From the NCBI GenBank assembly GCA_016719395.1, contig JADJZF010000009.1, positions 1 through 64,000 of the forward strand: DNA of 64,000 bases. The letters run 5' to 3'. The stretch comes from Candidatus Amarobacter glycogenicus. GTDB taxonomy: Bacteria; Chloroflexota; Dehalococcoidia; Tepidiformales; Tepidiformaceae. The notes beneath the pieces were generated by a model. It made no database searches. It was not told the DNA's origin and saw only the letters and a list, made by a program, of their open reading frames with translations. Positions 1 to 8,823 of the stretch are shown piece after piece (the stretch's first letter is position 1; each line of letters begins with the position of its first letter). The position numbers and the translations under genes were made by a program.

Positions 1-1
1 A

Positions 2-409
2 CTAACACCGCCGCGCATCGCCATCCCGGAGCGCGCGCCCGACCAGGTGGTGGCGCACGACACCGACGTGAACGTGACGTTCGACTGGGCCGTGCCCTCA
101 GGCGACTGGAACACGACGCACTTCATCCAGCAGGAAGGGAACCCGGCGCCGCTGACACACGGCCCGCGAAACATGGGACTGGTGATTTCGGATGCGAGCC
201 GGGTCTTCGCAGGCGGCGATGTCGCCCGGCTCGCGGAGATCACGATCGGCAGCCTGCCGGCGCCCCACTACCCGCCGGAGCCGACCGAAACGCGGTTCTG
301 GAAAGAAGGCAACCGCATCCTCGGCCGGCTCGTGGTGCCGGCAGCCGGGCGGATAGACGGCGGCGACGGCGACAAGGTCTGCATCGACCAAATCGAGTTG
401 CGGTTCTAA
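2..409 (+). CDS. Hypothetical protein, C-terminal part (5' end outside window)
   Basis: The frame is open from the first bases of the window to a TAA at 407-409, so this is the 3' end of a longer gene; the GTG codons at 47 and 50 are probably internal. The visible 135 or so residues contain alternating hydrophobic stretches and several Trp/Tyr residues and look like a beta-rich domain. No signal peptide, membrane segment or catalytic motif is visible. I do not recognise the family. No terminator is evident in the 50 bases after the stop. Confidence 0.6.
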   Translation, partial: LTPPRIAIPERAPDQVVAHDTDVNVTFDWAVPSGDWNTTHFIQQEGNPAPLTHGPRNMGLVISDASRVFAGGDVARLAEITIGSLPAPHYPPEPTETRFWKEGNRILGRLVVPAAGRIDGGDGDKVCIDQIELRF

Positions 410-457
410 GACGCGCGTCCCCGAGAACCACAAAGGCTTCCGGGGCGTGGCTACGAC

Positions 458-611
458 TCAGTCGTCCTCGACCATCTCGCTGGGCGCTAGAGCGCGGAAG
501 TTGACCCGCCACTCGGTTGCCAGCCGGTCTTTGAGCGCGTCGGAGACGAGGTCTTTGTCCTTCCGCAGCAGAAGAATGAGCTGATGGCGGGCTCCTTGCC
601 GAAGTCCGGCG
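458..611 (-). other. Short coding fragment, possibly the displaced tail of the HEAT-repeat gene
   Basis: A minus-strand frame of about 42 codons ends at a TGA at 458-460. It reads like real protein (a Leu-rich helix, then a charged stretch ending SEMVEDD). It has no start of its own and sits directly downstream of the frameshifted HEAT-repeat gene, in another frame. It may be the remainder of that polypeptide after one more indel, or of a small following gene. The function is unknown. Confidence 0.3.
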
Positions 612-1399
612 TCAGTGCGCGGCTGTCAACTCAGGCTCGACCCGAGCCTTCGCCTCCGCGTCTCCGAGGTCGACCAGCGACGCGAGCGCGTCGAATCGGG
701 CGTCCGTCGGATCGGTGTCAGCCATCTCCCACAGTCGCTCGATGACACCATCCATCGGTCCGCCGGCTAGGCGGAACTCGCCGAAGACGTGTGCGGCCGT
801 CCCGCGGACGTGCTCGTTTTCGTCGCGCGTAAGCTTGAGCAGCAGCCCCGCAGCGCGGGCGTCGCCACACAACCACATGGCTCGGGCGAGCGATTCTCGA
901 ACCTCGAATGACACATGCTCGGCCAGAGGTCCCAGCGCGTCGAGATCGAGGACCGTAGGCATGGATGGCCAGCCCTCCACTGGAACGCCCTCGGGCCTGG
1001 TGCGGAGTCGAACCTCCAAAGGCATCCCCAGACGCAGAGACCTGGATCAGGTGCATCGATTGAAGTGCCGCCGAGACCACGCGAGGCGAACGGTCCCGCA
1101 GCATTGCCATGAGGAGGAAGGCTCGCCTGACGCTCCTCGGCGCTGTCCGTCGCCATGGAGATAAGCGATGCGGCGAAGTCGCGGCGCTTCACCGTCCGCG
1201 CGCGCCGCTCGACCAGCGCCTTCGCGACGAGTTCGGCGGGAGGCCGGCGCTGCAATGCTTCGTAAATCATCGAACCGAGGTCCATATCCGCTCCACTGAC
1301 GTGGTACATCTCGACCAGTTCGGGGATGGATGCCTCCGCGAGAAGCGCCGCGCGCTCGTCCGCTTCGCGGAATCGCTGTTCCCAGTAGTCACTCGCCAC
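612..1399 (-). pseudogene. HEAT-repeat protein, frameshifted twice
   Basis: The start at 1399 gives MASDYWEQRF. The frame is followed to about 1125, where the coding sense moves to a second frame (MAMLRDRSPRVV), and near 1025 to a third that ends at 612. The pieces join into one alpha-helical repeat protein with HEAT-like units (for example ALGPLAEHVSFEVRESLARA and LTRDENEHVRGTAAHVFGEF). HEAT repeats form a protein-binding solenoid and have no catalytic role. The gene lies 4 bases after the next HEAT gene on the same strand, so the two probably form an operon. Both breaks may be sequencing indels. Some HEAT proteins act as immunity or scaffold factors, but nothing here decides that. Confidence 0.55.
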
Positions 1400-1403
1400 T
1401 CAA

Positions 1404-2318
1404 TTACGCCTCGCGGTTCCCGAGTGGTCGCGCCGCTTCGCAGGCGGCGATGGCTGCCTGGCACTCCGAGATCCACGGTTCTTCTTTCATGATCGGCAGC
1501 AGCCGCCTGAGAAGCGGAAGCAGAACCGGATCCGCTAACGTTGTCGCCGCTTCGAAGGTGTCCAGCCACTGCAGTGCGTCGTCATCGACGAGTTCATCAA
1601 GCAGTTCTTCCAACAAATACGGGAGCACGTCGCGGTCGCCGTGGTTCGCGAGCCCGTTGATCGCCTGGACCCGGATCTCCTGGTCTTTGTCGGTGATCCG
1701 TGCCCATAGTGCGGCACGGACCTCCGGAAGGTCGATGCCCTTTTCAGGTAATTCCATGAGCCAGAACGTAGCCCAGTCCCGTACATCCCGTGCGCCATCG
1801 CGCGTGAGTTCGCAGAGCAACAACACGGCCTCCAACGAGAGCGTATCGGGACCGTCTACCGCCGCATGCAGCGCGGAAACAACCGATTCACGAACGTCGG
1901 CGTCCGGGTGGCCGCAGAGTTCTCGGAGACGCGACAGGGCCATTCGACGATGGTCTTCGTTGTCTCCGTAGCCAAGGTGCTGGAAGGCACCAGCGATGCC
2001 AACGAGTGCATCTTCGTCCGTGCTGTCTTCCAAACGGCTGAGCAGGTGCGGAATCGACTCGTCCGCCCACGGCTTGTCGTCGCGGTATCCCAGCTGCGAC
2101 AGAACGTCGGCGCCGATGCGCCGGTCGAGCCCATCCGGGCCGTTCAGCAAGCCGACGCACCGGTCGAACGTGCCGCGTCCCACGCGCCGCTGGAGTGCCC
2201 ATATCCGTTCCCAGTACTCGTCTTCCACCGTGCCCGGGCCGCGCAGCTCGTCGAGAACCTGTTCGAAGTCGACGCTGTCAAACCTGTGGCCGACGAGATC
2301 CTCTCGTTGGTCGCTCAT
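1404..2318 (-). CDS. HEAT-repeat domain protein
   Basis: About 304 residues starting MSDQREDLVG; an in-frame ATG at 2336 is an alternative start, and neither has a strong ribosome binding site. The protein is almost wholly helical and acidic, with repeated units of 30-40 residues such as CGHPDADVRESVVSALHAAV and ITDKDQEIRVQAINGLANHG, which match the HEAT pattern (Asp-Val and Arg/Lys at the turn). It probably acts as a cytoplasmic binding scaffold. There is no signal peptide or transmembrane segment. Its paralogue follows 4 bases downstream. The partner is not evident from the neighbourhood. Confidence 0.7.
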   Translation of the reverse strand: MSDQREDLVGHRFDSVDFEQVLDELRGPGTVEDEYWERIWALQRRVGRGTFDRCVGLLNGPDGLDRRIGADVLSQLGYRDDKPWADESIPHLLSRLEDSTDEDALVGIAGAFQHLGYGDNEDHRRMALSRLRELCGHPDADVRESVVSALHAAVDGPDTLSLEAVLLLCELTRDGARDVRDWATFWLMELPEKGIDLPEVRAALWARITDKDQEIRVQAINGLANHGDRDVLPYLLEELLDELVDDDALQWLDTFEAATTLADPVLLPLLRRLLPIMKEEPWISECQAAIAACEAARPLGNREA

Positions 2319-2504
2319 GAAGCGAGTTTCGACCATCCACCATCCACTGCACAGGCCCTCCGGTAGGGAGCCCCTCATTGGCGGGCTGGGGCGTGCGGCC
2401 GGGAAGCAGACGGCACCGCCGCGAAAACAAGGGGAACCCACCTCCCTTGCTTGACTGACAACCACAGATGTTCCCGCCGGCCGCGATTCCATGCGCGGGG
2501 GCGG

Positions 2505-3356
2505 TTAGAGCTTCGCTTCGCCCGCGAACTCCATCTCCAGCCGCTCGGCATCGAATGCGCGCTTGAGACGGCGGCGGAGGTCCGCTTCGAGGGACCACTT
2601 CGCCGCGGAGTGAGAGTCTCCGGCGACTTTGAGCCCTACCTGTCCGCCTGGCAGTGCCTCCTGCTGGACGAGCCGCGGGTGGGCTGTGAGTTCGTTACCT
2701 CGTTCGGCCGCGAGCTCTAAACAGGCACGGTTCACGATGGCGGCTGCCTGGTCGGCCTCGCGGAACGGCACTTCGAGTTCGATGACGAACCGGTTCAGGC
2801 CGGCCGTCCGGTTCGTCGCCACGGTGATTGCGCTGTTGGGGATGGTGTGGACGTTGCCGTCGCTGTCACGGAGCACGGTGCGGCGCGGGTTGATTTCGAC
2901 GACCTCGCCGGTGATGTTCGCGACGGTGACGGTGTCGCCGACGGCGTACTGGTCTTCGATGAGGATGAACATGCCGTTCAGGACGTCTTTCACGAGCGTC
3001 TGGGCGCCGAGACCGAGAGCGATGCCGACGATGCCGACGCTCGCCACAAGCGCGGATACGTTCAGGCCGAATTCGCTGAGGATGAGGCCGGCGGCGACGA
3101 AGACGAGCAGGACGCGGAAGCCCCAGTTGAGGGTGGTGGCGAGGGTGCGCACGCGCCGCTCGATCGCGGCACGCTCTTCCAGGCGAATGCTGACGGCGCG
3201 GGCGAGCGCGCGACTGAGCACGCGGGAGACGAAGACGCGGAAGACGACTGCGAGGATGACGAGGAACCCAAGCGCGAGAAGCAGGCGGGCAACGTGGCCA
3301 TCTTCCCAGATGCCCCAGTCCTCGATGCTCTGGGTGAGGGCGAGGAACGGGCTCAC
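2505..3356 (-). CDS. MscS-family mechanosensitive ion channel
   Basis: 283 residues, the usual size of a short MscS protein. A first hydrophobic helix lies near residues 24-45 and a second near 80-100. The pore-lining TM3 follows, with the small-residue pattern VGIVGIALGLGAQTLVKD typical of the family, then the beta domain (QYAVGDTV, GEVVEINPRRTVLRD) and an alpha/beta C-terminal domain. MscS channels sit in the inner membrane and release small solutes on hypo-osmotic shock. The ATG overlaps the stop of the upstream helicase gene by 4 bases, so translation is probably coupled. No known functional link joins the two proteins. Confidence 0.93.
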   Translation of the reverse strand: MSPFLALTQSIEDWGIWEDGHVARLLLALGFLVILAVVFRVFVSRVLSRALARAVSIRLEERAAIERRVRTLATTLNWGFRVLLVFVAAGLILSEFGLNVSALVASVGIVGIALGLGAQTLVKDVLNGMFILIEDQYAVGDTVTVANITGEVVEINPRRTVLRDSDGNVHTIPNSAITVATNRTAGLNRFVIELEVPFREADQAAAIVNRACLELAAERGNELTAHPRLVQQEALPGGQVGLKVAGDSHSAAKWSLEADLRRRLKRAFDAERLEMEFAGEAKL

Positions 3357-5527
3357 GCGGGCACCAGCTTTGCGTAGCTCTGCAGCAACCGCCGCGTCCC
3401 GGCTGTTTCAAAGGCAACCACATACTCGACGTCGCTGCCGTTCTTCTGGGCGCTGACGATGACGCCGGGGCCGAACTTCGGGTGGGCGACTCGGTCTCCG
3501 GCGGACCACATCGAATCCTCGGCCGGCTCGACGTTCTCGAACATCGAAGGCGCAGCCGCGGCCTCGGCGTAGGAACGCCCGGTGCTCCCGTATGGTCGTT
3601 TGGTGTGGGCCGGCACGTCGTTCAGGAAGCGCGACGGCGGGTTCGCTGCCTGCTGGCCGAATGAGAACCGCCGGTAGGAACGCGAGAGGTAGAGGAGGTC
3701 CATCGCCCGCGTCATACCCACGTAGCAGAGGCGCCGCTCTTCCTCCATCTGGCGGGAGTCGTCGAACGAACGGATGTGGGGAAGGACGCCCTCTTCGAGG
3801 CCGATGAGGAATACCACCGGGTACTCGAGGCCCTTGGCGGCGTGAAGCGTGATGAGGGTGACGGCGGGCGTTCCCTCGCGGAGCTCGTCGACATCAGCAA
3901 CGAGGGCAACGTCCTGGAGAAAGGCTGCAAGGTCGCCCTGGTCGCCGCCCACGTCCTCGTATTCGGTCATCAACGAGCGGAGTTCGAGCACGTTCTCGAT
4001 GCGGTCCTCGGCATCGTCGCCACCGTCATGGAGGTACTTCGCGTAGCCCGTGAGCGTGAGCACCTGGTCCAGCAATTCGGGAAGGGGGCGCCCAGAATCA
4101 GCCTGGAGTCGGTTGATGATGTGGACGAAGCCCGCGACCGCCGCAGCCGAGCGCCCGGTGATGGCCGCACCGAGCCCGCCGGCGACGCCTTCGCAGGCAT
4201 CCCAGAGGGTCACTCCGTTCTCGCGCGCGAACTCATACAGGCGGTCGACGGTCTTGTCGCCGATGCCCCGCCCGGGGACATTGATGACGCGCAGCAGGCT
4301 GGCTTCATCTCGTGGGTTCTGCGCGAGCCGGAAGTAGGCGATGAGGTCCTTGATCTCGCGGCGCTGGTAGAAGCGGACTCCGCCGATCAGGCGGTAGGGA
4401 ATGCGATGACGGACGAGCGCCTCTTCCACGGCACGTGACTGCGCGTTCGTCCGGTACATCACCGCGACGTCGCCATAGCTACGCCCGTCCGTCGCCAGGC
4501 GGCTAGTCTCCTTCGCGACGAACTCGCCCTCTTCCTCGTCGTTGTAGGCATCGTACGTCGTGATGAGGTCGCCGCCCTGGCGGTCGGTCCAGAGCTTGCG
4601 AGGGTGGCGCCCGGGGTTCTTACCGATGACGGCATCGGCTGCTTCGAGGATGGCGCCGGTCGAGCGGTAATTCTGTTCGAGGAGGTAGACGGCGCAGTTC
4701 GGAAAGTCGCGCTCGAAATACTGGACGTTGCGGACATCGGCCGCCCGCCAGGAATAGATGCTCTGGTCCGGGTCCCCAACGACGGTGATGTTGCCGTGGC
4801 CGGAGGCCAGCTTGCGCGCCAGCTGGTACTGCACCGGGTTGGTGTCCTGGAACTCGTCGACGAGGACGTGCTGATAGCGGTTCGCGTATTTCTGCAACAT
4901 CTCGGGGACTTCGAACAGGCGCACGGCGTAGAGCAGCAGGTCATCGAAGTCCACAGCGGAGGCGGCCTTCAGCGCACGTTCGTAGGCGGCGTAGGCGCGG
5001 GCGACTACTTCGTCGCCGTAGCCGCGAACCGTCGAAAGGAGGGCCTCGGGAACAAGCATCTCGCTCTTGGCGTTCGAAATAGCGGAAAGGACCGCGCGGG
5101 GCGTGAACCGGCGAGGGTCGACATGGAGTTCTTCGAGTACGCGTTTCACCAGCGCAACCTGGTCCGCATCATCGTAAATGACGAAATCCGGGGACAGGCC
5201 AATGGCGCTGCCGTCGATGCGCAGCCAGCGGGCGCACATGCTGTGAAATGTGCCCATGTGGAGGCTGGCGGCGTCCTCGCCCAGGAGCCTGGCCGTGCGT
5301 TCGCGCATCTCGCGGGCGGCCTTGTTGGTGAACGTCACGGCGAGGATGCGCCACGGAGCGATGCGGTGCTCGATGACGAGGTGGGCGATGCGATGCGTGA
5401 TGACCCGCGTCTTGCCGCTGCCGGGTCCGGCGAGGATGAGGACGGCGCCGTCACCGTGCATGACCGCCTGCCGCTGGGGCTCGTTCAGACCCTCGAGCAG
5501 TTCGGCCTGGCTGGCAATCGTCTCCAT
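3353..5527 (-). CDS. pcrA: ATP-dependent DNA helicase PcrA/UvrD
   Basis: 724 residues, the normal PcrA length. All superfamily 1A motifs are visible: the Q motif LNEPQRQAV (about 14-22), Walker A AGPGSGKT (33-40), Walker B VDEFQDTN, motif III GDPDQSIYSWRAAD, motif IV EQNYRST, motif V LHAAKGLEYPVVF and motif VI RLCYVGMTRA. A C-terminal Tudor-like segment (GDRVAHPKFGPGVI) is typical of PcrA and binds RNA polymerase. The enzyme unwinds DNA 3'-5' in nucleotide excision repair, mismatch repair and removal of RecA or stalled polymerase. The start MMETIA/METIA follows an AT-richer gap shared with a divergent gene. The open reading frame is intact. Confidence 0.97.
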   Translation of the reverse strand: METIASQAELLEGLNEPQRQAVMHGDGAVLILAGPGSGKTRVITHRIAHLVIEHRIAPWRILAVTFTNKAAREMRERTARLLGEDAASLHMGTFHSMCARWLRIDGSAIGLSPDFVIYDDADQVALVKRVLEELHVDPRRFTPRAVLSAISNAKSEMLVPEALLSTVRGYGDEVVARAYAAYERALKAASAVDFDDLLLYAVRLFEVPEMLQKYANRYQHVLVDEFQDTNPVQYQLARKLASGHGNITVVGDPDQSIYSWRAADVRNVQYFERDFPNCAVYLLEQNYRSTGAILEAADAVIGKNPGRHPRKLWTDRQGGDLITTYDAYNDEEEGEFVAKETSRLATDGRSYGDVAVMYRTNAQSRAVEEALVRHRIPYRLIGGVRFYQRREIKDLIAYFRLAQNPRDEASLLRVINVPGRGIGDKTVDRLYEFARENGVTLWDACEGVAGGLGAAITGRSAAAVAGFVHIINRLQADSGRPLPELLDQVLTLTGYAKYLHDGGDDAEDRIENVLELRSLMTEYEDVGGDQGDLAAFLQDVALVADVDELREGTPAVTLITLHAAKGLEYPVVFLIGLEEGVLPHIRSFDDSRQMEEERRLCYVGMTRAMDLLYLSRSYRRFSFGQQAANPPSRFLNDVPAHTKRPYGSTGRSYAEAAAAPSMFENVEPAEDSMWSAGDRVAHPKFGPGVIVSAQKNGSDVEYVVAFETAGTRRLLQSYAKLVPA

Positions 5528-5643
5528 CCAGGGGATTCTAGCATTCGCTCCCTCGCCCTATCCATTTCGGTTTCGCCTCCAGTATTTGTCTGCGCTACAG
5601 TGGCTCTGCTGCGCGGCGGGAAGCGCGAGGGGAACAGTTGGAC

Positions 5644-6318
5644 ATGTTCTTGATTTCGTGGCCCGGCGGATCCTGGGAAGCGACCCTGAAGTACGGGATC
5701 GTGTTCACCGTCATCTTCCTCAGCGCCTTCTGGATCGCGACCGTCTTCTGGACCTACCGGGATATTCGCCAGCGAACCCGCGACCCGATCCTCCAGACGG
5801 CGGCCGTGCTGCTGGTATTGATCTTCAACTTCCCGGGACACTGGATCTACCTGATTGTCCGGCCCCGCCAGACGCTGAGCGAGCTCTACGAACGGTCACT
5901 CGAAGAAGAGACCCTCCTCCAGGAACTGGAAGACCAGAAGGCCTGCCCAACCTGCAAGCGCCGGGTGAAGGATGACTACCTGGTTTGCCCAAGCTGCCGG
6001 ACCCAGCTCAAGGAAGCCTGCCGCCAGTGTTCGAAGCCGCTGAGCTATGCCTGGGTGACGTGCCCGTACTGCGGACTGGAAAAGCCCCCACGCGAAGGCA
6101 TGGCGCCGCGCCCGGTGCGCCCGCCCGCGGCGGCGGCCCGCCCACAGCCCGTCGCACCACGCCCCCAGGCGCCGGCCCAGGAACAGCGGGCACAGCCGAG
6201 CCGGCCGATACAGCGCCCTCAACCGTTGAACAACCCCACACCAGTCCGCCCGGATCCCTTCGGCACCCGCGGCCGGGCCGCCGGCGCCACGGAAGATGGC
6301 CCGGTCATAGGAGAGTAG
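5644..6318 (+). CDS. Two-helix membrane protein with double zinc ribbon
   Basis: About 224 residues. A TTG at 5638 sits 5 bases after an AGGGG ribosome binding site and is an equally good start. Two hydrophobic segments lie near residues 18-38 and 48-70. A cytoplasmic part follows with CPTC-x12-CPSC and CRQC-x11-CPYC, that is, two four-Cys zinc ribbons (about residues 100-145). The tail is Pro/Ala/Arg-rich and disordered. Proteins of this build are common and mostly uncharacterised; the ribbons may bind nucleic acid or a partner at the membrane. The next gene starts 5 bases downstream, so co-transcription is likely. Confidence 0.8.
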   Translation: MFLISWPGGSWEATLKYGIVFTVIFLSAFWIATVFWTYRDIRQRTRDPILQTAAVLLVLIFNFPGHWIYLIVRPRQTLSELYERSLEEETLLQELEDQKACPTCKRRVKDDYLVCPSCRTQLKEACRQCSKPLSYAWVTCPYCGLEKPPREGMAPRPVRPPAAAARPQPVAPRPQAPAQEQRAQPSRPIQRPQPLNNPTPVRPDPFGTRGRAAGATEDGPVIGE

Positions 6319-6322
6319 TCGG

Positions 6323-7084
6323 ATGCCAGCACCGTTGTTGCCCGCCTACCTTCAGCGAATCGGATACGAGGGGCCGGTTGCTCCAACGGTCGAGACGCTC
6401 CGGGGCATGCACCGCGCGCACTTCTTGCAGGTCCCCTTCGAAAACCTGGACATCCAGCGGGGAGTCCCAATCGTCGTCGACCTGGACCACAACTACGACA
6501 AGATCGTGACTCGCGGGCGAGGGGGATTCTGCCTGGAACTGACGAGTCTGTTCGCATGGGCCTTGCGGGAAATCGGATTCAAAGTGGACATCCTCGGGGG
6601 CCGCGTGCTGGCGGCGTCCGGCCAATTGGGCGAGCCTTTGAGCCACATGGCGCTCGCCGTCTATCTCGACGAACCCTGGCTTGCCGACGTCGGTTTCGGG
6701 GGACGAGTAGCACAACCGCTGCGCCTGAGTGAACGAGGGCCTCAGACATCCGGCGCCTCCACATACACGGTGGCGAACGATGGCGATCACTGGTTGGTCA
6801 CCTGCCTGGATCCGTGGCTGGCGCCGCAGGCTCCCCGCACGTATGTCCTGACGCTGCAGCCGCGGGAGCTGGGTGAATTTGCCGGCGTCTGTCATTGGCT
6901 CCAGACATCACCTGATTCGGCGTTCACCCGGGGAGACGTGGTTTCGCTCAGCACGGACCACGGACGGCTGAGCTACTCGCCCGGGCGCCTGACTATCGCA
7001 TCAGGGGACACGAGGGAAGAGCGAGAGGTGGCCCCGGAAGGAGTCGGTCCCGCACTGTCCGAACACTTCGGCATCGTCCTGTAA
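6323..7084 (+). CDS. nat: Arylamine N-acetyltransferase
   Basis: 253 residues, close to the usual 250-280. The catalytic triad is visible: Cys70 in RGRGGFCLEL, His108 in LSHMAL and Asp122 in LADVGFGG. The N-terminal PFENLDI and the RGGxC motif are diagnostic. The enzyme transfers acetyl from acetyl-CoA to arylamines and hydrazines in the cytoplasm; bacterial roles include xenobiotic detoxification and, in some groups, amide formation in natural products. No biosynthetic neighbours are present, which favours detoxification. The gene lies 5 bases after the zinc-ribbon gene and ends convergently 19 bases from the SGNH hydrolase gene. Confidence 0.95.
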   Translation: MPAPLLPAYLQRIGYEGPVAPTVETLRGMHRAHFLQVPFENLDIQRGVPIVVDLDHNYDKIVTRGRGGFCLELTSLFAWALREIGFKVDILGGRVLAASGQLGEPLSHMALAVYLDEPWLADVGFGGRVAQPLRLSERGPQTSGASTYTVANDGDHWLVTCLDPWLAPQAPRTYVLTLQPRELGEFAGVCHWLQTSPDSAFTRGDVVSLSTDHGRLSYSPGRLTIASGDTREEREVAPEGVGPALSEHFGIVL

Positions 7085-7102
7085 CCGAAAGACACTCCTC
7101 GC

Positions 7103-7873
7103 TCACACCTTCGCGAGCACCACCGGGAGCAGGGCTTCAGCGACAAGACGCTGAGAGCGCTCGTCGGTGTGGACGCCGTCGGGATGAAAGAACCCGAGCC
7201 GCGTCTCCCCACTGCCGAGCAGGTCTTCATGAAGGATCCAGTCGAAGTGCCGTTCAAGCGCGGCAGCCCTGAGCGTGCGTCCGACCTCTGCCTGGGTCTC
7301 GTAGAGCCGCGGGTTCAAATGCGCGAGCTGCCGTGTGTAGGACGCCCCGCCGAGGACGATAGTGTGGACGTTCTCTGCTCGGGCCAGGACGCTGAAGCAG
7401 TCGGTGTAGCTCTCGAGAAGGCCCGAGAGGGTGAGCGAAGGGCGAGTCCCGATGAGCCGGCGCCCTCCCCGGCGGATGGCCGTGAGGGCGCGCTCCTGGT
7501 TCGACCCGTGCCTGGCCGGATGGCGAGAAACGAACCGCTCGAAGCGCTCCGCAGCCGAGGCCACGGGCTGTCCGAAGCGTTCGCGCAGCCGGTTGGAAAC
7601 GAGCTGGACGACGACACCGTACGTTGAAAGTGCGATGACGACGAAGTCGGGACGCTCCTTTTCGAGCTGGCGTTCAACGAAGGAGGCAGCGGATGGCCCA
7701 GCGAAGAGCAGGCGATGGACGACCTCCGTTTCGACTCCTGCCTCATGCACGAGGTCCTGGAGGACCCACGGCCAGCCGTCTCTCTGATTTGCGAGCCGCG
7801 AACCGTCGGTGTCGCTGTGGCCAAAGACGAGGAGCTTGACCCGGCGCCTCGGCTGGCCGATCCCGCCGGCCAG
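7103..7873 (-). CDS. SGNH/GDSL-type hydrolase
   Basis: The recognisable protein begins RRVKLLVFGHSDTDG. Block I has His-Ser in place of the usual Asp-Ser of GDSL, with the nucleophile Ser in GHSDT. Block V is FFHPDGVHTDERSQ, with the Asp-x2-His pair. These features mark the SGNH esterase/lipase fold. The start is uncertain: no ATG or GTG lies near the homology start, only a CTG at 7871-7873 just after the upstream stop and a TTG at 7975 that would overlap the upstream gene by about 100 bases. No signal peptide is visible, so the enzyme is probably cytoplasmic. The substrate is unknown. A neighbouring indel could explain the odd start. Confidence 0.7.
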   Translation of the reverse strand: MAGGIGQPRRRVKLLVFGHSDTDGSRLANQRDGWPWVLQDLVHEAGVETEVVHRLLFAGPSAASFVERQLEKERPDFVVIALSTYGVVVQLVSNRLRERFGQPVASAAERFERFVSRHPARHGSNQERALTAIRRGGRRLIGTRPSLTLSGLLESYTDCFSVLARAENVHTIVLGGASYTRQLAHLNPRLYETQAEVGRTLRAAALERHFDWILHEDLLGSGETRLGFFHPDGVHTDERSQRLVAEALLPVVLAKV

Positions 7874-7874
7874 C

Positions 7875-8723
7875 TCAGGCGAGCGCTTCGAAGAGTCCGC
7901 TGCCTTCGAGCAGTTCAGCCATTCGATCGAGCTTGCGGTCTCCCTGGAAGCGGGTGTGATCGAACACGCCCTCAAGGGCGATGACCGTGTTCTCGGTGTC
8001 AGTGCGGCTCAGGAGCACCGGGATCCCTTTCGCCGACGCCGCATCGAAGAGGTATTCCGACGGCCGGCGGCCACCGGTAAGAATGAGCACATTGGGGTCT
8101 GCGCGGAGGGCGGCGAGATGCTGGTCCGTCTTGTCGAACCGTACGACGACGGCTTTCGACTCGAAGCGCCGGAGGTATGGCTGTCCCGCATCGGAGCCGA
8201 TCGGGGCGATGACCAGGTGGTCGCTCGTCGCGCCGGTGTCGCCTTCCACCAGGACTTCGGCGTGGAGGGCGGCCTGCGCTTCGGCGACGCTGAAGCCTGC
8301 GAGCACGCGGTCTTCGCCGAGTTCGAGGACGGATGGCGCGCCTTCAGTGACATGGACGCCGGTGACACCGTCGACTCCGGTGACCACAACGGCGGCGGCG
8401 CCTGCGGGAGCGGCGGGCTTCTTTTCTGCGGCGACGACGACCAGCTTCGCATCGCCACCCGGGTAGGCGGCGAGCGGCCCCTCGACGACCAGCGTCTCGC
8501 CCGGCGCCACGGCGGGAATCGCCGCCACGGCTTCATCTGCGGAGCCGGGCGCGAAATCCAAGGAAGCGAACCAGGCGGCATCCGCGGGGGCATTGCCTCC
8601 CGCTTCTGCCAGGCGTACGAGACGCACAGGGGTGCCGGAATAGGCGAGCTTGCGGGCAATGGCCGCCGCGACGCCGGTCTTGCCTTCGCCGGGTTGTGCC
8701 GAACCTACGTAAATCACTGCCAT
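7875..8723 (-). CDS. P-loop NTPase with DRTGG domain (BioD/Pta N-terminal-like)
   Basis: 282 residues from the ATG at 8723. The N-terminal MAVIYVGSAQPGEGKTG holds the P-loop (GSAQPGEGKT, about residues 7-16), as in dethiobiotin synthetase-like proteins and the N-terminal part of long phosphotransacetylases. The C-terminal part from about residue 165 fits the DRTGG domain (HLVIAPIGSDAG, LILTGGRRPSEYL). Known family members are mostly regulatory or unassigned; the enzymatic Pta domain is absent. It is transcribed divergently from queD across about 100 bases, and its 3' end abuts the SGNH gene. Confidence 0.75.
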   Translation of the reverse strand: MAVIYVGSAQPGEGKTGVAAAIARKLAYSGTPVRLVRLAEAGGNAPADAAWFASLDFAPGSADEAVAAIPAVAPGETLVVEGPLAAYPGGDAKLVVVAAEKKPAAPAGAAAVVVTGVDGVTGVHVTEGAPSVLELGEDRVLAGFSVAEAQAALHAEVLVEGDTGATSDHLVIAPIGSDAGQPYLRRFESKAVVVRFDKTDQHLAALRADPNVLILTGGRRPSEYLFDAASAKGIPVLLSRTDTENTVIALEGVFDHTRFQGDRKLDRMAELLEGSGLFEALA

Positions 8724-8823
8724 CGACCCGTCCTCGGCGCCAGAGCGCCAGCGCAATTGTGACGAAAGGCACGGGTTGAGACAACGCAACGACCGGTTAT
8801 TCGGCCTCCGCTAGGATGGAGCC

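Noticed and set aside
4604..5653. Plus-strand frame of 349 codons opposite the helicase gene
   Set aside because: It is antisense to conserved PcrA motifs, with composition typical of shadow frames.
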